DNA of 64,000 bases, taken from assembly GCF_032681285.1 (NCBI RefSeq), contig NZ_CP136336.1, forward strand, positions 2,901,001 to 2,965,000, written 5' to 3'. The notes beneath the pieces were generated by a model, which saw nothing but the letters and a program-made list of their open reading frames with translations, was not told where the DNA came from and did no database searches. A program made the position numbers and the translations under genes. Position 1 is the first letter of the stretch; each line of letters starts with the position of its first letter. Below, piece after piece: positions 1-12,915 of the stretch. This DNA comes from Piscinibacter gummiphilus (GTDB lineage: Bacteria; Pseudomonadota; Gammaproteobacteria; Burkholderiales; Burkholderiaceae_C).

Positions 1-2
1 TC

Positions 3-578
3 GTCGCCGACGACACGAAGGTCGTGTCACTGCTGGTCAACCCGCTGCACCCGCTCTTTCGCATGTTCCGCGGCATGCCGCGGCATGGCGTGATGTCGCT
101 GCCGCGCGAGGCCTTCGCCTACCACGACCCGCAGCTGGAAGCCTCGTGGCGTGGCGGGCTCGATGGGGCCCAGGGCGGCTCGCTCTACAACGGCCTCATC
201 ACCACCGTCTCGCGCTACCTGCCCACGGTCACGCGCAGCGCCATCGACGACAAGGCCGACCATGTAGTGGGCCTGCTGCACGCCGACGTCAACCGCAGCC
301 TCGACGAGCTGGCCAGGAGCGTGGGCGTGTCGTACACCCGCATGTCGCACCTCTTCACGCAGTCGCTCGGCATCTCGCTGCGCAACTACCAGCTGTGGCT
401 CAAGATCCACAACGCGCTCAACATGCTCGATGCCGGCGCCACGCTGACGCAGATCGCGCGCACCACCGGCTTTGCCGACCTGGCGCACCTGTCGCGCGTG
501 TCGCGGCAGGCGCTGGGCGCGCCGCTCACCTACTTCCGCGGCAACGCGTCGATCCGGAAGATCTACTGCCCGGCGTAG
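3..578 (+). CDS. AraC-family transcriptional regulator, C-terminal part (cut by window edge)
   Basis: The frame is open from the left edge, so the N-terminus lies outside the window; the GTG at 24 is internal and not a credible start. The last ~100 residues form the double helix-turn-helix DNA-binding domain of the AraC family: a first helix-turn-helix around SLDELARSVGVS and a second around ATLTQIARTTGFADLAHLSRV, followed by the usual F-x-x-x-G-x-x-P-like end (RQALGAPLTYFR). The ligand-binding part is mostly missing, so the effector cannot be guessed. It converges on cueR with only 2 bases between stop codons. Family call is firm, target unknown. Confidence 0.85.
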   Translation, partial: VADDTKVVSLLVNPLHPLFRMFRGMPRHGVMSLPREAFAYHDPQLEASWRGGLDGAQGGSLYNGLITTVSRYLPTVTRSAIDDKADHVVGLLHADVNRSLDELARSVGVSYTRMSHLFTQSLGISLRNYQLWLKIHNALNMLDAGATLTQIARTTGFADLAHLSRVSRQALGAPLTYFRGNASIRKIYCPA

Positions 579-580
579 AT

Positions 581-993
581 CTATTGCCTGGCGTGTGGCG
601 CATCGGCGAGTGAATCGATGATCGGGCAGTCGGGCCGGTCGTCGCCGGCGCAGCAATGCACCAGGTGCGACAGCGTCGACTTCATCGCCTGCAACTCGCG
701 CAGCTTCTTGTCGATCTCGTCGAGGTGCTCCTGCGCCAGCGCCTTCACCTGGCGGCTCGGGCGGCGGCGGTTCTGCCACAGGTCGAGCAGCGCGCGGATC
801 TGCTCCAGCGAGAAGCCGAGGTCGCGCGAGTGGCGGATGAAGCGCAGCGTGGCCAGTTCCTTCTCGCCATACAGCCGGTAGCCCGACTCGGTGCGACGCG
901 CTTCCGGGAAGAGCCCCACGCTTTCGTAGTGGCGGATCATCTTGGCCGACACGCCGGTGGCCTGCGCGGCCTGGCCGATGTTCATCGATTCGT

Positions 994-997
<4 letters not shown>
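581..997 (-). CDS. cueR: Copper-responsive MerR-family activator CueR
   Basis: 138 aa, the usual CueR length. An N-terminal winged helix-turn-helix ([20 protein letters not shown]) and a dimerisation helix are followed by a C-terminal metal loop with two cysteines spaced as in CueR (C116 and C124 in [13 protein letters not shown]). MerR activators of this type sense Cu(I)/Ag(I) and twist promoters that have a 19-bp spacer. The ATG overlaps the copA stop codon (ATGA, 994-997), so cueR is the distal gene of a copA-cueR operon and is probably autoregulated through the copA promoter. The two CueR-type promoters in this window (3223-3253 and 24035-24065) are its likely targets. Confidence 0.93.
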
Positions 998-3216
<2,219 letters not shown>

Positions 3217-3222
3217 GAGGCC

Positions 3223-3253
3223 AGTTTCGACCCTCCCATCGTGGGAAGGTCAA
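3223..3253 (-). promoter_or_regulatory. CueR-type promoter of copA-cueR
   Basis: On the minus strand a -35 hexamer TTGACC (3248-3253) and a weak -10 GAAACT (3223-3228) are separated by 19 bases, the long spacer typical of MerR-family promoters. Within it lies the dyad ACCTTCC-N7-GGAGGGT, whose halves match at 6 of 7 positions and match the known CueR operator. The predicted +1 falls at about 3216, on the A of the copA ATG, implying a leaderless or nearly leaderless message. Confidence 0.8.
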
Positions 3254-3355
3254 GGCCTGAATGTACAGATGGGGAAACGGCGCGCTTCGATCCACGTCAA
3301 ACCGTGGCGAGCGGGCGCGTGCAGAGGCGCCGAGAGAGGATCGGATCGGCGCGGG

Positions 3356-3607
3356 TCAGCCGTGCGTGACCGCGTCGTCGTCGCTCAAGGGGATTGGCGG
3401 AGTCTTCTCGGCCAATGCGGCCGATGCGGGGACAACGGGCGGGGACACTTCGATGTCCTGCAAGAGCTTGCGCGTGGCATCGAGTTGCTGGCTGAGCTGG
3501 TTGAGCGAGCCGCTCAGGTCGAGCTGATCCTTTGCGGGCATGCCCGCAAAGTCCGATTCGCGAAACGCAGGTTTCGGAGGGTGACGATCTGCTGTTTTCT
3601 TTCCCAT
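3356..3607 (-). CDS. Small hypothetical protein, 83 aa
   Basis: A short hydrophilic protein with no signal peptide or membrane segment. A central stretch (DLSGSLNQLSQQLDATRKLL) should form one amphipathic helix or coiled coil, flanked by Pro-rich ends. Third positions are GC-rich in this frame, supporting coding. It sits upstream of copA on the same strand but is separated from it by the CueR promoter, so it is probably transcribed independently; it is divergent from the sensor kinase at 3737. Only a weak AGG precedes the ATG. No family recognised. Confidence 0.55.
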   Translation of the reverse strand: MGKKTADRHPPKPAFRESDFAGMPAKDQLDLSGSLNQLSQQLDATRKLLQDIEVSPPVVPASAALAEKTPPIPLSDDDAVTHG

Positions 3608-3736
3608 GGCTGCAACCTGCGCGGATGCTAGGCGCCGGTTGCGGCAATTTGTAGTGTTCGAATGCCGCTTGCCGCTGTGGGAATCCTCCTACACGCAGGC
3701 CCGGGACACGTAGGCGCGCTGTGCTAGAAACAGTGG

Positions 3737-5947
<2,211 letters not shown>

Positions 5948-5984
5948 AGGCGGCCGGTGGCACCGTCTTTGCCGGGTAAAGGCA

Positions 5985-7967
5985 ATGAACGGTCCGCCAG
6001 CGCTTTTCGAGTCAGATTTGCTCACCTGCCGCACCCATCTACCGATCGGTGCGCTGCCCTCGGCTGGTGACGCGGGCGTGTCGTTCCGGGTCTGGGCGCC
6101 CGAGCGCAGCACGGTCGAGGTGGCCCTCGACACCGGCTCGGGCGTGCAGCACCACGCTTTGCAGAAAGATGCACAAGGCTACTTCGCCGGGCTCGTGCGC
6201 GAGGCGCGCGCGGGCTCGCGTTATCGCTTCCGCCTCGATGGCGGGGCCGCGTATCCCGACCCCGCGTCGCGCTCCCAGCCCGAGGGGCCGCACGGCCCGT
6301 CCGAAGTGGTCGAGGCATCGCGATTCGAATGGGGCGATGCGGCCTGGCCCGGCCTGCCGCTCACAGGGCAGGTGCTCTACGAACTGCACGTGGGCACCTT
6401 CACCCGCGAGGGCACCTGGGCCGCCGCCATGCGCGAGCTGCCGGCACTTGCCGAACTCGGCATCACCGCGATCGAGCTGATGCCGGTGGCCGAATTCCCG
6501 GGCCGCTTCGGCTGGGGCTACGACGGCGTGTGCTGGTTCGCGCCCTCGCACCTCTACGGCACGCCCGACGACATGCGTCGCTTCGTCGACCGCGCGCATG
6601 CGCTCGGCCTCGGCGTGCTGCTCGACGTGGTCTACAACCACTTCGGGCCCGACGGCTGCTACCTGCGCGAGTTCGCCCCGGCCTACTTCAGCGCCAGCCG
6701 CCGCAGCGAGTGGGGCGACACGCCCAACTTCGACGGCCCGCTCGCACACGGCGTGCGCGACTTCGTGCTCGCCAACGTGGCGCACTGGATCGGCGAGTAC
6801 CACCTCGACGGCCTGCGACTCGATGCCACGCAGAGCATCTTCGACGACTCCGCCCCGCACATCCTCGACGAGATCGGCCAGTGTGTGCGGCACAGCGCCG
6901 GCCCGCGCGCCACGCTCGTCGTCAACGAGAACGAGCCGCAACACGCGAAGCTCGTGCGCTCGCGCGAAGACGGTGGCCACGGGCTCGACATGGTGTGGAA
7001 CGACGACTGGCACCACAGCGCCGTGGTCGCCGCCACCGCCCAGGACGAGGCCTACTACACCGACCACCGCGGCAACGCGCAGGAGTTCGTCTCGGCCGCG
7101 AAGTACGGCTTTCTGTACCAGGGCCAGTGGTACCGCTGGCAGGCGCAACGGCGCGGCGCCCCGGCCTACGACATCGCGCCGCTGCGCTTCGTGCACTTCC
7201 TCGAAAACCACGACCAGGTGGCCAACTCGGGGCGCGGCGAGCGGCTGCACCAGCAGTGCAGCCCGGCGCGCTGGCGCGCGCTGACCGCGCTGCTGCTGCT
7301 CGGCCCGCAGACGCCGATGCTGTTCCAGGGGCAGGAGTTCGCGAGCAGCACGCCCTTTCTCTTCTTCGCCGACCACCGCCCCGATCTCGCCGCGCAGGTG
7401 CTCAAGGGTCGGCGCGAGTTCACCGCCCAGTTCGCGAACCTCGCACCGGCAGACGTTGCCGACACGCTGGCCGTGCCGCACGAGGTGCTGAGCTTCGAGT
7501 CGTGCCGGCTCGACCACGGCGAGCGACACCGCGGTGCCCACGCCCAAGCGTGGCGGCTGCACTGCGACCTGCTCGCCCTGCGGCGCAGCGACCCCTGCCT
7601 GCGCCGCGCGCAGCAGCAGCGGCATGTCGATGGCGCGGTGCTCTCGCCCGACGCCTTCGTGCTGCGATTCTTCGGCGAAGCCGCGGGCGACGACCGCCTG
7701 CTCGTCGTCAACCTCGGCCGCACGTTGCACCTCGACCCGGTGCCCGAGCCCCTGCTCGCGCCACCGGCCTCTGGGGCGTGGCAGGTGGCGTGGTCGAGCC
7801 AGGACCCCCGCTACGGCGGCCTCGGCACGCTGCCGCCCGACGCCGCCGAGGCCGACCGCCAAGTGCCCGGCCGCGACGTCCCCCGCCCATTCGACAGCTG
7901 GCGCGTGCAAGGCGAGACCGCCCTGCTGCTCGCGCCAGCATCCAGACTCAAGGAGCAGCCCCTGTGA
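5985..7967 (+). CDS. treZ: Malto-oligosyltrehalose trehalohydrolase
   Basis: 660 aa cytoplasmic GH13 enzyme that releases trehalose from maltooligosyl-trehalose. An N-terminal CBM48-like beta domain (FRVWAPERSTVEVAL, ~34-48) precedes the (beta/alpha)8 barrel. Family motifs: ELHVGTFT, GYDGVCWFAPSHLYG, DVVYNHFGP, the nucleophile Asp in LDGLRLDATQ (D280), the acid/base Glu in NENEPQ (E315), and ENHDQVANS with the third carboxylate. The next gene starts inside its stop codon (GTGA), so the two are translationally coupled. The partner TreY, which makes the substrate, is not in this window. The ATG at 5985 has no strong ribosome-binding site but fits the family N-terminus. Confidence 0.92.
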   Translation: MNGPPALFESDLLTCRTHLPIGALPSAGDAGVSFRVWAPERSTVEVALDTGSGVQHHALQKDAQGYFAGLVREARAGSRYRFRLDGGAAYPDPASRSQPEGPHGPSEVVEASRFEWGDAAWPGLPLTGQVLYELHVGTFTREGTWAAAMRELPALAELGITAIELMPVAEFPGRFGWGYDGVCWFAPSHLYGTPDDMRRFVDRAHALGLGVLLDVVYNHFGPDGCYLREFAPAYFSASRRSEWGDTPNFDGPLAHGVRDFVLANVAHWIGEYHLDGLRLDATQSIFDDSAPHILDEIGQCVRHSAGPRATLVVNENEPQHAKLVRSREDGGHGLDMVWNDDWHHSAVVAATAQDEAYYTDHRGNAQEFVSAAKYGFLYQGQWYRWQAQRRGAPAYDIAPLRFVHFLENHDQVANSGRGERLHQQCSPARWRALTALLLLGPQTPMLFQGQEFASSTPFLFFADHRPDLAAQVLKGRREFTAQFANLAPADVADTLAVPHEVLSFESCRLDHGERHRGAHAQAWRLHCDLLALRRSDPCLRRAQQQRHVDGAVLSPDAFVLRFFGEAAGDDRLLVVNLGRTLHLDPVPEPLLAPPASGAWQVAWSSQDPRYGGLGTLPPDAAEADRQVPGRDVPRPFDSWRVQGETALLLAPASRLKEQPL

Positions 7968-10012
7968 ACCCTGCCGTTACCGCCTCCGTCGTGCGCCGTG
8001 TCGAACCGCACGTGCACGACCCCGACGTGGCTCTCGGCCGCGAATGGCTCGTCACCAACGGCATCGGCGGGTACGCCTCGGCCAGCATCGCCGGCCTCGG
8101 CACCCGCAAGTACCACGGCCTGCTGGTGTCGGCCCTGCCCAACCCGCTCGGCCGTACCGTCATGCTCAACCACCTGGTCGAGACCGTGGTGCTCGACGAC
8201 GGCACGCGGGTGCAGCTGAGCGGTGAAGAGCGCACCGGAAGCCGCCTGTCGCTCCCCGGCGTGGAGCACCTGAAGGAATTCCGCCTCGAAGCCGGCCTGC
8301 CGGTGTGGACCTTCCAGCTCGACGGCCATGTGATCGAGAAGAGCGTGCTCATGCCGCACCGGCAGAACACCACGCTGCTGCTGTACCGCCTGCTCGAGGG
8401 CCGCTCGCGCCTGCGCCTCGAGCTGCGCCCCGCGCTGCACTTCCGCCACCACGAGGGGGAGCTCACCACCGAGCTGCAACCCAACTACCGCTACAGCCTG
8501 GGCGACGTGCACGAGATCACCTGCGACAACGGCCCCGCCACGCTGCGCCTGCGCGCACACGGCACCGAGGTGGCCTTCCAGCAGCAGGCCGAGGAGCTGA
8601 CCGAGCTGCACTACCGCATCGAAGCCGAGCGCGGCTACCGGCACGAAGGCCGCCTGTGGAGCCCGGGTGTGCTGACGATGGCGCTGCCGCCGGGCGACAC
8701 GGTGGCGCTCGTCGCGTCCACCGAGCCGATCGAGACCATGAACGCGATGTCGCCCGAAGAAGCCGTGGCCGCCGAGCTCGAGCGCCGCGCGCGCCTGCTG
8801 CGCCGCGCGCCGCGCGAAGCGCGCAAGGGTGTCGCGGCCGAGCTGGTGCTCGCGGCCGACCAGTTCATCGTCACGCCGGCCGGCCGCCAGCGCGACACCG
8901 CACGCGCCTGGGCCGAAGGCGACGAGATCAAGAGCGTGATCGCCGGCTACCACTGGTTCACCGACTGGGGCCGCGACACCATGATCAGCCTCGAAGGCCT
9001 GACCCTGTGCACCGGCCGCACGCAGGAGGCGGAAAGCATCCTGCGCACCTTCGGCCAGTACGTGCACGACGGCCTCCTGCCCAACATGTTTCCCGACGGC
9101 AGCAACCAGGGCCTGTACCACACGGCCGATGCCACGCTGTGGTTCTTCCACGCGCTCGACCGCTACCACGCGAGAACCGGTGACGACGCGCTGCTCGCGC
9201 GGCTGCTGCCGACGATGGTGCACATCGCCGAGAAGCACATCGAAGGCACCCGCTTCGGCATCGGCGTCGACCCGGAAGACGGCCTCCTGCGCCAGGGCGC
9301 CGAGGGCTACCAGCTCACCTGGATGGATGCCAAGTGCGACGGCTGGGTCGTGACGCCTCGCCGCGGCAAGGCGGTGGAGATCAATGCGCTGTGGTTCAAC
9401 GCGCTGCGCGTGCTTTCGGGCTGGCTGCAATACGCCGGCCGCACGCGCGACGCCGAGCAGTACAACCGCCGCGCCGACCAGGTGCGAGAGAGCTTCAACC
9501 AGCGCTTCTGGTTCGCGCAAGGCGGTTACCTGTATGACGTGGTCGACGGCCCGCAGGGCAACAGCGCCGAATGCCGCCCCAACCAGATCTTCGCCGTCTC
9601 GCTGCCCCACCCCGTGCTCGACCGCAGCCGCTGGGCCGAAGTGCTGCAGGTGGTGCGGCAACGCCTGCTCACGCCGGTGGGCCTGCGGTCGCTCGCCCCC
9701 GGCAGCGCGAGCTACGCGCCGCGCTACTTCGGCAACCTGAAGGAGCGCGACGCGGCCTACCACCAGGGCACGGTCTGGGCCTGGCTCATCGGGCCCTGGC
9801 TCGATGCCTGGCGCAAGCAGCACCCGGGCGACGACGCCGGAGCACGCGCCTGGCTCGATGGCCTCGTATCGCACCTCGGTGACTTCGGCATCGGCTCGGT
9901 GGCCGAGGTGTTCGACGCCGAGATCCCCTACACCCCGCGCGGCTGCATCGCGCAGGCCTGGAGCGTGGCCGAGCTGCTGCGCCAGTTGCTGGCCTGCCGA
10001 CCCGCACCTTGA
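7964..10012 (+). CDS. Glycogen debranching enzyme (amylo-alpha-1,6-glucosidase, GH133 type)
   Basis: 682 aa. The GTG start overlaps the treZ stop (7964-7967) and is preceded by AAGGAG (7950-7955). An N-terminal bacterial/archaeal-type debranching domain begins with REWLVTNGIGGYASASIAGL; the C-terminal (alpha/alpha)6 barrel contains YHWFTDWGRDTMISLEGL, NMFPDGSNQGLYHTADATLW and LTWMDAK, all typical of archaeal-type amylo-1,6-glucosidases. It hydrolyses alpha-1,6 branch points of glycogen or limit dextrins. Coupling to treZ suggests that debranched maltodextrins feed trehalose synthesis. It is distinct from GlgX-type debranching enzymes, which belong to GH13. Confidence 0.9.
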   Translation: MNPAVTASVVRRVEPHVHDPDVALGREWLVTNGIGGYASASIAGLGTRKYHGLLVSALPNPLGRTVMLNHLVETVVLDDGTRVQLSGEERTGSRLSLPGVEHLKEFRLEAGLPVWTFQLDGHVIEKSVLMPHRQNTTLLLYRLLEGRSRLRLELRPALHFRHHEGELTTELQPNYRYSLGDVHEITCDNGPATLRLRAHGTEVAFQQQAEELTELHYRIEAERGYRHEGRLWSPGVLTMALPPGDTVALVASTEPIETMNAMSPEEAVAAELERRARLLRRAPREARKGVAAELVLAADQFIVTPAGRQRDTARAWAEGDEIKSVIAGYHWFTDWGRDTMISLEGLTLCTGRTQEAESILRTFGQYVHDGLLPNMFPDGSNQGLYHTADATLWFFHALDRYHARTGDDALLARLLPTMVHIAEKHIEGTRFGIGVDPEDGLLRQGAEGYQLTWMDAKCDGWVVTPRRGKAVEINALWFNALRVLSGWLQYAGRTRDAEQYNRRADQVRESFNQRFWFAQGGYLYDVVDGPQGNSAECRPNQIFAVSLPHPVLDRSRWAEVLQVVRQRLLTPVGLRSLAPGSASYAPRYFGNLKERDAAYHQGTVWAWLIGPWLDAWRKQHPGDDAGARAWLDGLVSHLGDFGIGSVAEVFDAEIPYTPRGCIAQAWSVAELLRQLLACRPAP

Positions 10013-10035
10013 ACACGGCCGAGAAGAGACACCCG

Positions 10036-10230
10036 ATGAGTGCACACGCCCCCGCCACGCCCCACCCCACCCCGAAAAGACCCGACGAACTCGACCGAGA
10101 GCGCCGTCTCCTGCTCGAACGGGCCCGCGAGCTCGGCGTGACTGCCGAAGAGTTGAGCGCGGAACTCGAAGCGCTCGCCTTGCAGGCCGAAGCGGTGTTG
10201 CACCGCCTGCGCGGCGGCCGCGTGCACTGA
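10036..10230 (+). CDS. Small hypothetical coiled-coil protein, 64 aa
   Basis: A charged, Leu/Glu/Arg-rich protein; residues ~16-55 (RRLLLERARELGVTAEELSA) should form a helical hairpin or coiled coil. I use the ATG at 10036 with purine-rich GAGAAGAGA ahead of it; a TTG at 10009 overlapping the previous stop would add nine residues and cannot be excluded. It is the last gene of the treZ-debranching operon and converges on the hybrid kinase. No membrane segment and no recognised family. Confidence 0.6.
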   Translation: MSAHAPATPHPTPKRPDELDRERRLLLERARELGVTAEELSAELEALALQAEAVLHRLRGGRVH

Positions 10231-10237
10231 GCGCGCG

Positions 10238-12172
10238 TCAGAGGGCTGGCGGCGCCTCGGGCTGCCGCTCGGCGGCGTTGGCCAGCAGACCCCCCAGCAC
10301 GGCCGGATCGACCGGCTTGGTGAGGTGGTGATCGAAGCCGGCGCGCATGGCCTCTTCGCGGTCGCGCGCCTGGCCCCAGCCGGTGATGGCCACGAGCAGC
10401 GTGGCGTCGAGGTCGCGCTCGGCGCGCAGCTTGCGCGCGAGTTCGTAGCCGTTGAGGTGCGGCATGCCGATGTCGAGCAAGGCGACCTCGGGCGGGTGGC
10501 GCTTCGCGGCGGCAAGCGCGGCGGCGCCATCGTGCACCACCTCGACGGTGTGGCCGAGGCCGCGCAGCAGCTCGGCGAGGCTGGTGGCGAAGTCGACGTT
10601 GTCGTCGGCCACGAGCAGGCGCATCGGCCGGGCCGCGCTGGCGGCCGGGCGCGGCTCGGGCGACGAGGCCGACGATGTGGTCGGCGATGTGGGCGATGAG
10701 GGCAGCCGGTCGACCGGCTCGAGCGGCAGCCGCACCATGAACCGCGAGCCCTTGTTGCGGCCTGCGCTGTACACGGTGATCTCGCCGCCGTGCAGCTGCA
10801 CCAGCTGGCGCGCCAGCGTGAGGCCGATGCCGAGGCCCGCGCTGCCGCGCTCCAGGCTTTTGTCGCCCTGCTCGAAGAGATCGAAGATGCGGTGCTGCAA
10901 GGCCGGCTCGATGCCCAGGCCGCTGTCTTGCACCGCCACCTCGACCATGTCGTCGGTGCAGCTCACCGAGACCGCGATGCGCCCGCCCAGCGGCGTGTAG
11001 CGGCAGGCGTTGGTGAGCAGGTTGCTGAACACCTGCGCGAGCCGCGCCGCGTCGCCCGCCAGCGGCACCGTGATGCCGGGTTCTTCGAAGCTCAGCGAGA
11101 GGCCCTTGTCGCCGGCGAGCCCCTGGAACATCTCGACCGTGCCGCGCAGCAGGTCCACCAGCTCGACCCGCTCGATGCGCAGCGAGAGCTTGCCGGTCGA
11201 CACGCGCGAGACGTCGAGCAGGTCGTCGATCAGGCGCACCAGCTGAGCGAGCTGCCGCTGCAGGATGGCCATCGACTTCTCGCGCACCTCGGGCGGGCTC
11301 TTCTCGCGCCGGATGAGCGCAAGCGCCGTGGTCATCGGGGCGAGCGGGTTGCGCAGCTCGTGCGCGAGCGTGGCGAGGAATTCGTCCTTGCGCCGGTCGG
11401 CCTGGCGCAGGCCCTGCTCGGCGCGCACCCGCTCTGCCATCTCGACTTCCAGCTCGCTGGTGCGCGCCTGCACCTCGGCCAGCATGTTGTTGAAGGCGTT
11501 GACGAGCACGCCGATGTCCTGGTACTCGGTCTCGCGCGCGCGCAGACCCCAGGCGCGCTTGGTCATCACCTCCTGCGCCACCTGCGTCATCTCGTCGAGC
11601 GGGCGGGCCACGCGGCGCAGCAGCCGGTTGAAGAAAAGCACCGCGATGCCCAGGCCCATCGACATCACCGCGATGAGGATGAGCCCGTAGGTCGCGATGC
11701 GCCCGAGCATGTCGTGCCCGCCTTCGATGTAGACCGTGCCCACGCGCTCGTCTTCATGCCGGATGGGGTAGGCGAGCGTCATCGACGAGCCGCTGAACAC
11801 CACGCCGGCCCGCAGCAGCGCCGGGTCGACGGTGCTCGGCAGCGGCTCCTGGCCCTGCGCACGGAAGAAGGCGAAGACACGGCCGTCCTTGTCGTAGATG
11901 GCCGCCGTGTGGATGCGCTGCTGCAGGTGCAGGAGGGAGAGGTTTTCCTGGGCGGCGCGCGGGTCGTTGAACACCAGCGCCGCGGCGCTGTTGTGCGCGA
12001 TGAAGTCGGCCTGCGTGCGCATCTCGGCCGCCCAGTTGCTGCGCGAGGTGATGTATTCGTAGGTGAGCAGCGCCGCCGAGCACACCAGCAGCACGAGAAA
12101 GGTGGTGAGCAGCGAGGCCCGCGTCAGCTGCGACTGCAGCGTGGTGAGCTTCATGGTGCCGTCGCGCTTCAT
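10238..12172 (-). CDS. CHASE8-type hybrid histidine kinase, partner of the YfiR-like protein
   Basis: 644 aa if started at the ATG at 12172, which overlaps the preceding stop (ATGA); an ATG at 12154 is an alternative. TM1 (~18-40) and TM2 (~155-175) flank a short periplasmic domain with the YfiN/TpbB-like signature (FIAHNSAAALVFNDPRAA), i.e. CHASE8. Then come HAMP, HisKA (LAHELRNPLAP), HATPase (NLLTNACRY, DSGLGI, GLGIGLTLA) and a receiver domain (ADDNVDF, LLDIGMP, TKPVDP). In Pseudomonas YfiN the CHASE8-HAMP unit drives a GGDEF domain and is repressed by periplasmic YfiR. Here the same input module is attached to a kinase, so YfiR control of phosphorylation rather than of c-di-GMP synthesis is the natural inference. 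Confidence 0.9.
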   Translation of the reverse strand: MKRDGTMKLTTLQSQLTRASLLTTFLVLLVCSAALLTYEYITSRSNWAAEMRTQADFIAHNSAAALVFNDPRAAQENLSLLHLQQRIHTAAIYDKDGRVFAFFRAQGQEPLPSTVDPALLRAGVVFSGSSMTLAYPIRHEDERVGTVYIEGGHDMLGRIATYGLILIAVMSMGLGIAVLFFNRLLRRVARPLDEMTQVAQEVMTKRAWGLRARETEYQDIGVLVNAFNNMLAEVQARTSELEVEMAERVRAEQGLRQADRRKDEFLATLAHELRNPLAPMTTALALIRREKSPPEVREKSMAILQRQLAQLVRLIDDLLDVSRVSTGKLSLRIERVELVDLLRGTVEMFQGLAGDKGLSLSFEEPGITVPLAGDAARLAQVFSNLLTNACRYTPLGGRIAVSVSCTDDMVEVAVQDSGLGIEPALQHRIFDLFEQGDKSLERGSAGLGIGLTLARQLVQLHGGEITVYSAGRNKGSRFMVRLPLEPVDRLPSSPTSPTTSSASSPEPRPAASAARPMRLLVADDNVDFATSLAELLRGLGHTVEVVHDGAAALAAAKRHPPEVALLDIGMPHLNGYELARKLRAERDLDATLLVAITGWGQARDREEAMRAGFDHHLTKPVDPAVLGGLLANAAERQPEAPPAL

Positions 12173-12813
12173 TTCACCACCCGCTCGGCGAGCGGCAGCA
12201 GCCGCGAACTCAGGCGCAGGCCCGCGGCTTCGGCCGCCGGCACCGAGGCCTCGAAACGCACCCGGCCTTCGCTCTCGATGAAGCCCAGTGCCGCACCGCG
12301 CTCCAGGCCCTGCGGGAGATCGGTGATCACGAGCACGGGCCGGCCTTTGACTGCGGCAACCCATTCGCCCGCGCGCTTCGAGGCGCCTCGCCCGATCATC
12401 AGAATGTGCACTGCCGTGCCCTGCTTCGGCTCGGCCAGTTCCATGACCTGCATCGCGCGGTTCTGCACCAGCCGGCCGGCGACGACCTGCGCCAGCTCCT
12501 TGTGCAGGCCCGGTGCACCGACGATGCCGATCACGATCGGCGCATCGGCCGACGCGAAGCTGCTCACGGGCCACTCGACGAAGCCGGCGAAGCGATGCAG
12601 GTGGCCCGCCTTGGTCTCGTCGAAGGTGGGCGGCGGTGGCGGTGGTGCCGCCGATGCGGCCGCCCCTTGCGCAGACGCGCCCACGGCGGCACAGCACAGT
12701 GCGACCCCTGCCGACCAGCGCGCCAGCAGGCGCACCAGCCCGTGCCCGGCGAACTGCATGCAGGGTTGACGACGGAGTGCCAGGCTCATGGCGGCAGCAG
12801 CGGGCTCGGTCAT
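12169..12813 (-). CDS. Periplasmic YfiR-family (DUF4154) protein
   Basis: A secreted protein of about 190-214 aa. A signal peptide with a hydrophobic core and Ala-rich cleavage site (GASAQ) starts at one of three Met codons (12813, 12789, 12759); none has a good ribosome-binding site, so the start is uncertain. After a poly-Pro linker the mature part has the DUF4154 pattern: AGHLHRFAGFVEWP near the start, IVIGIVGAP, HILMIGR and PVLVITDLP, and the RVRFEA/LSSRLL end. YfiR proteins bind the periplasmic face of a CHASE8 membrane partner and respond to redox or envelope state. The stop overlaps the kinase start, so the two are cotranslated. I see no Cys in the mature region, so the disulphide sensing of Pseudomonas YfiR is not expected here. 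Confidence 0.85.
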   Translation of the reverse strand: MTEPAAAAMSLALRRQPCMQFAGHGLVRLLARWSAGVALCCAAVGASAQGAAASAAPPPPPPTFDETKAGHLHRFAGFVEWPVSSFASADAPIVIGIVGAPGLHKELAQVVAGRLVQNRAMQVMELAEPKQGTAVHILMIGRGASKRAGEWVAAVKGRPVLVITDLPQGLERGAALGFIESEGRVRFEASVPAAEAAGLRLSSRLLPLAERVVK

Positions 12814-12915
12814 GAAGCGGGCGATGGTAGCGCCGCGATCGGCCGTTTCTACGTCATTTCTACAGCCCGTTGCACTTGCACAAATGTGCGTTTCAAAGAG
12901 AGCCGGGCCGCTCGA

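Noticed and set aside
3660..3705. Repeated CCTAC-type short motifs near 3.7, 14.45 and 35.98 kb (for example GTAGG-N6-CCTAC at ~35977) as a stress promoter element
   Set aside because: Too short and too variable between the three places to define a shared site by eye.
7964..10012. A 1227-codon reading of the debranching enzyme starting at 6329
   Set aside because: The extra 545 codons are an alternative frame of treZ with no domain; GTG at 7964 has AAGGAG and overlaps the treZ stop.
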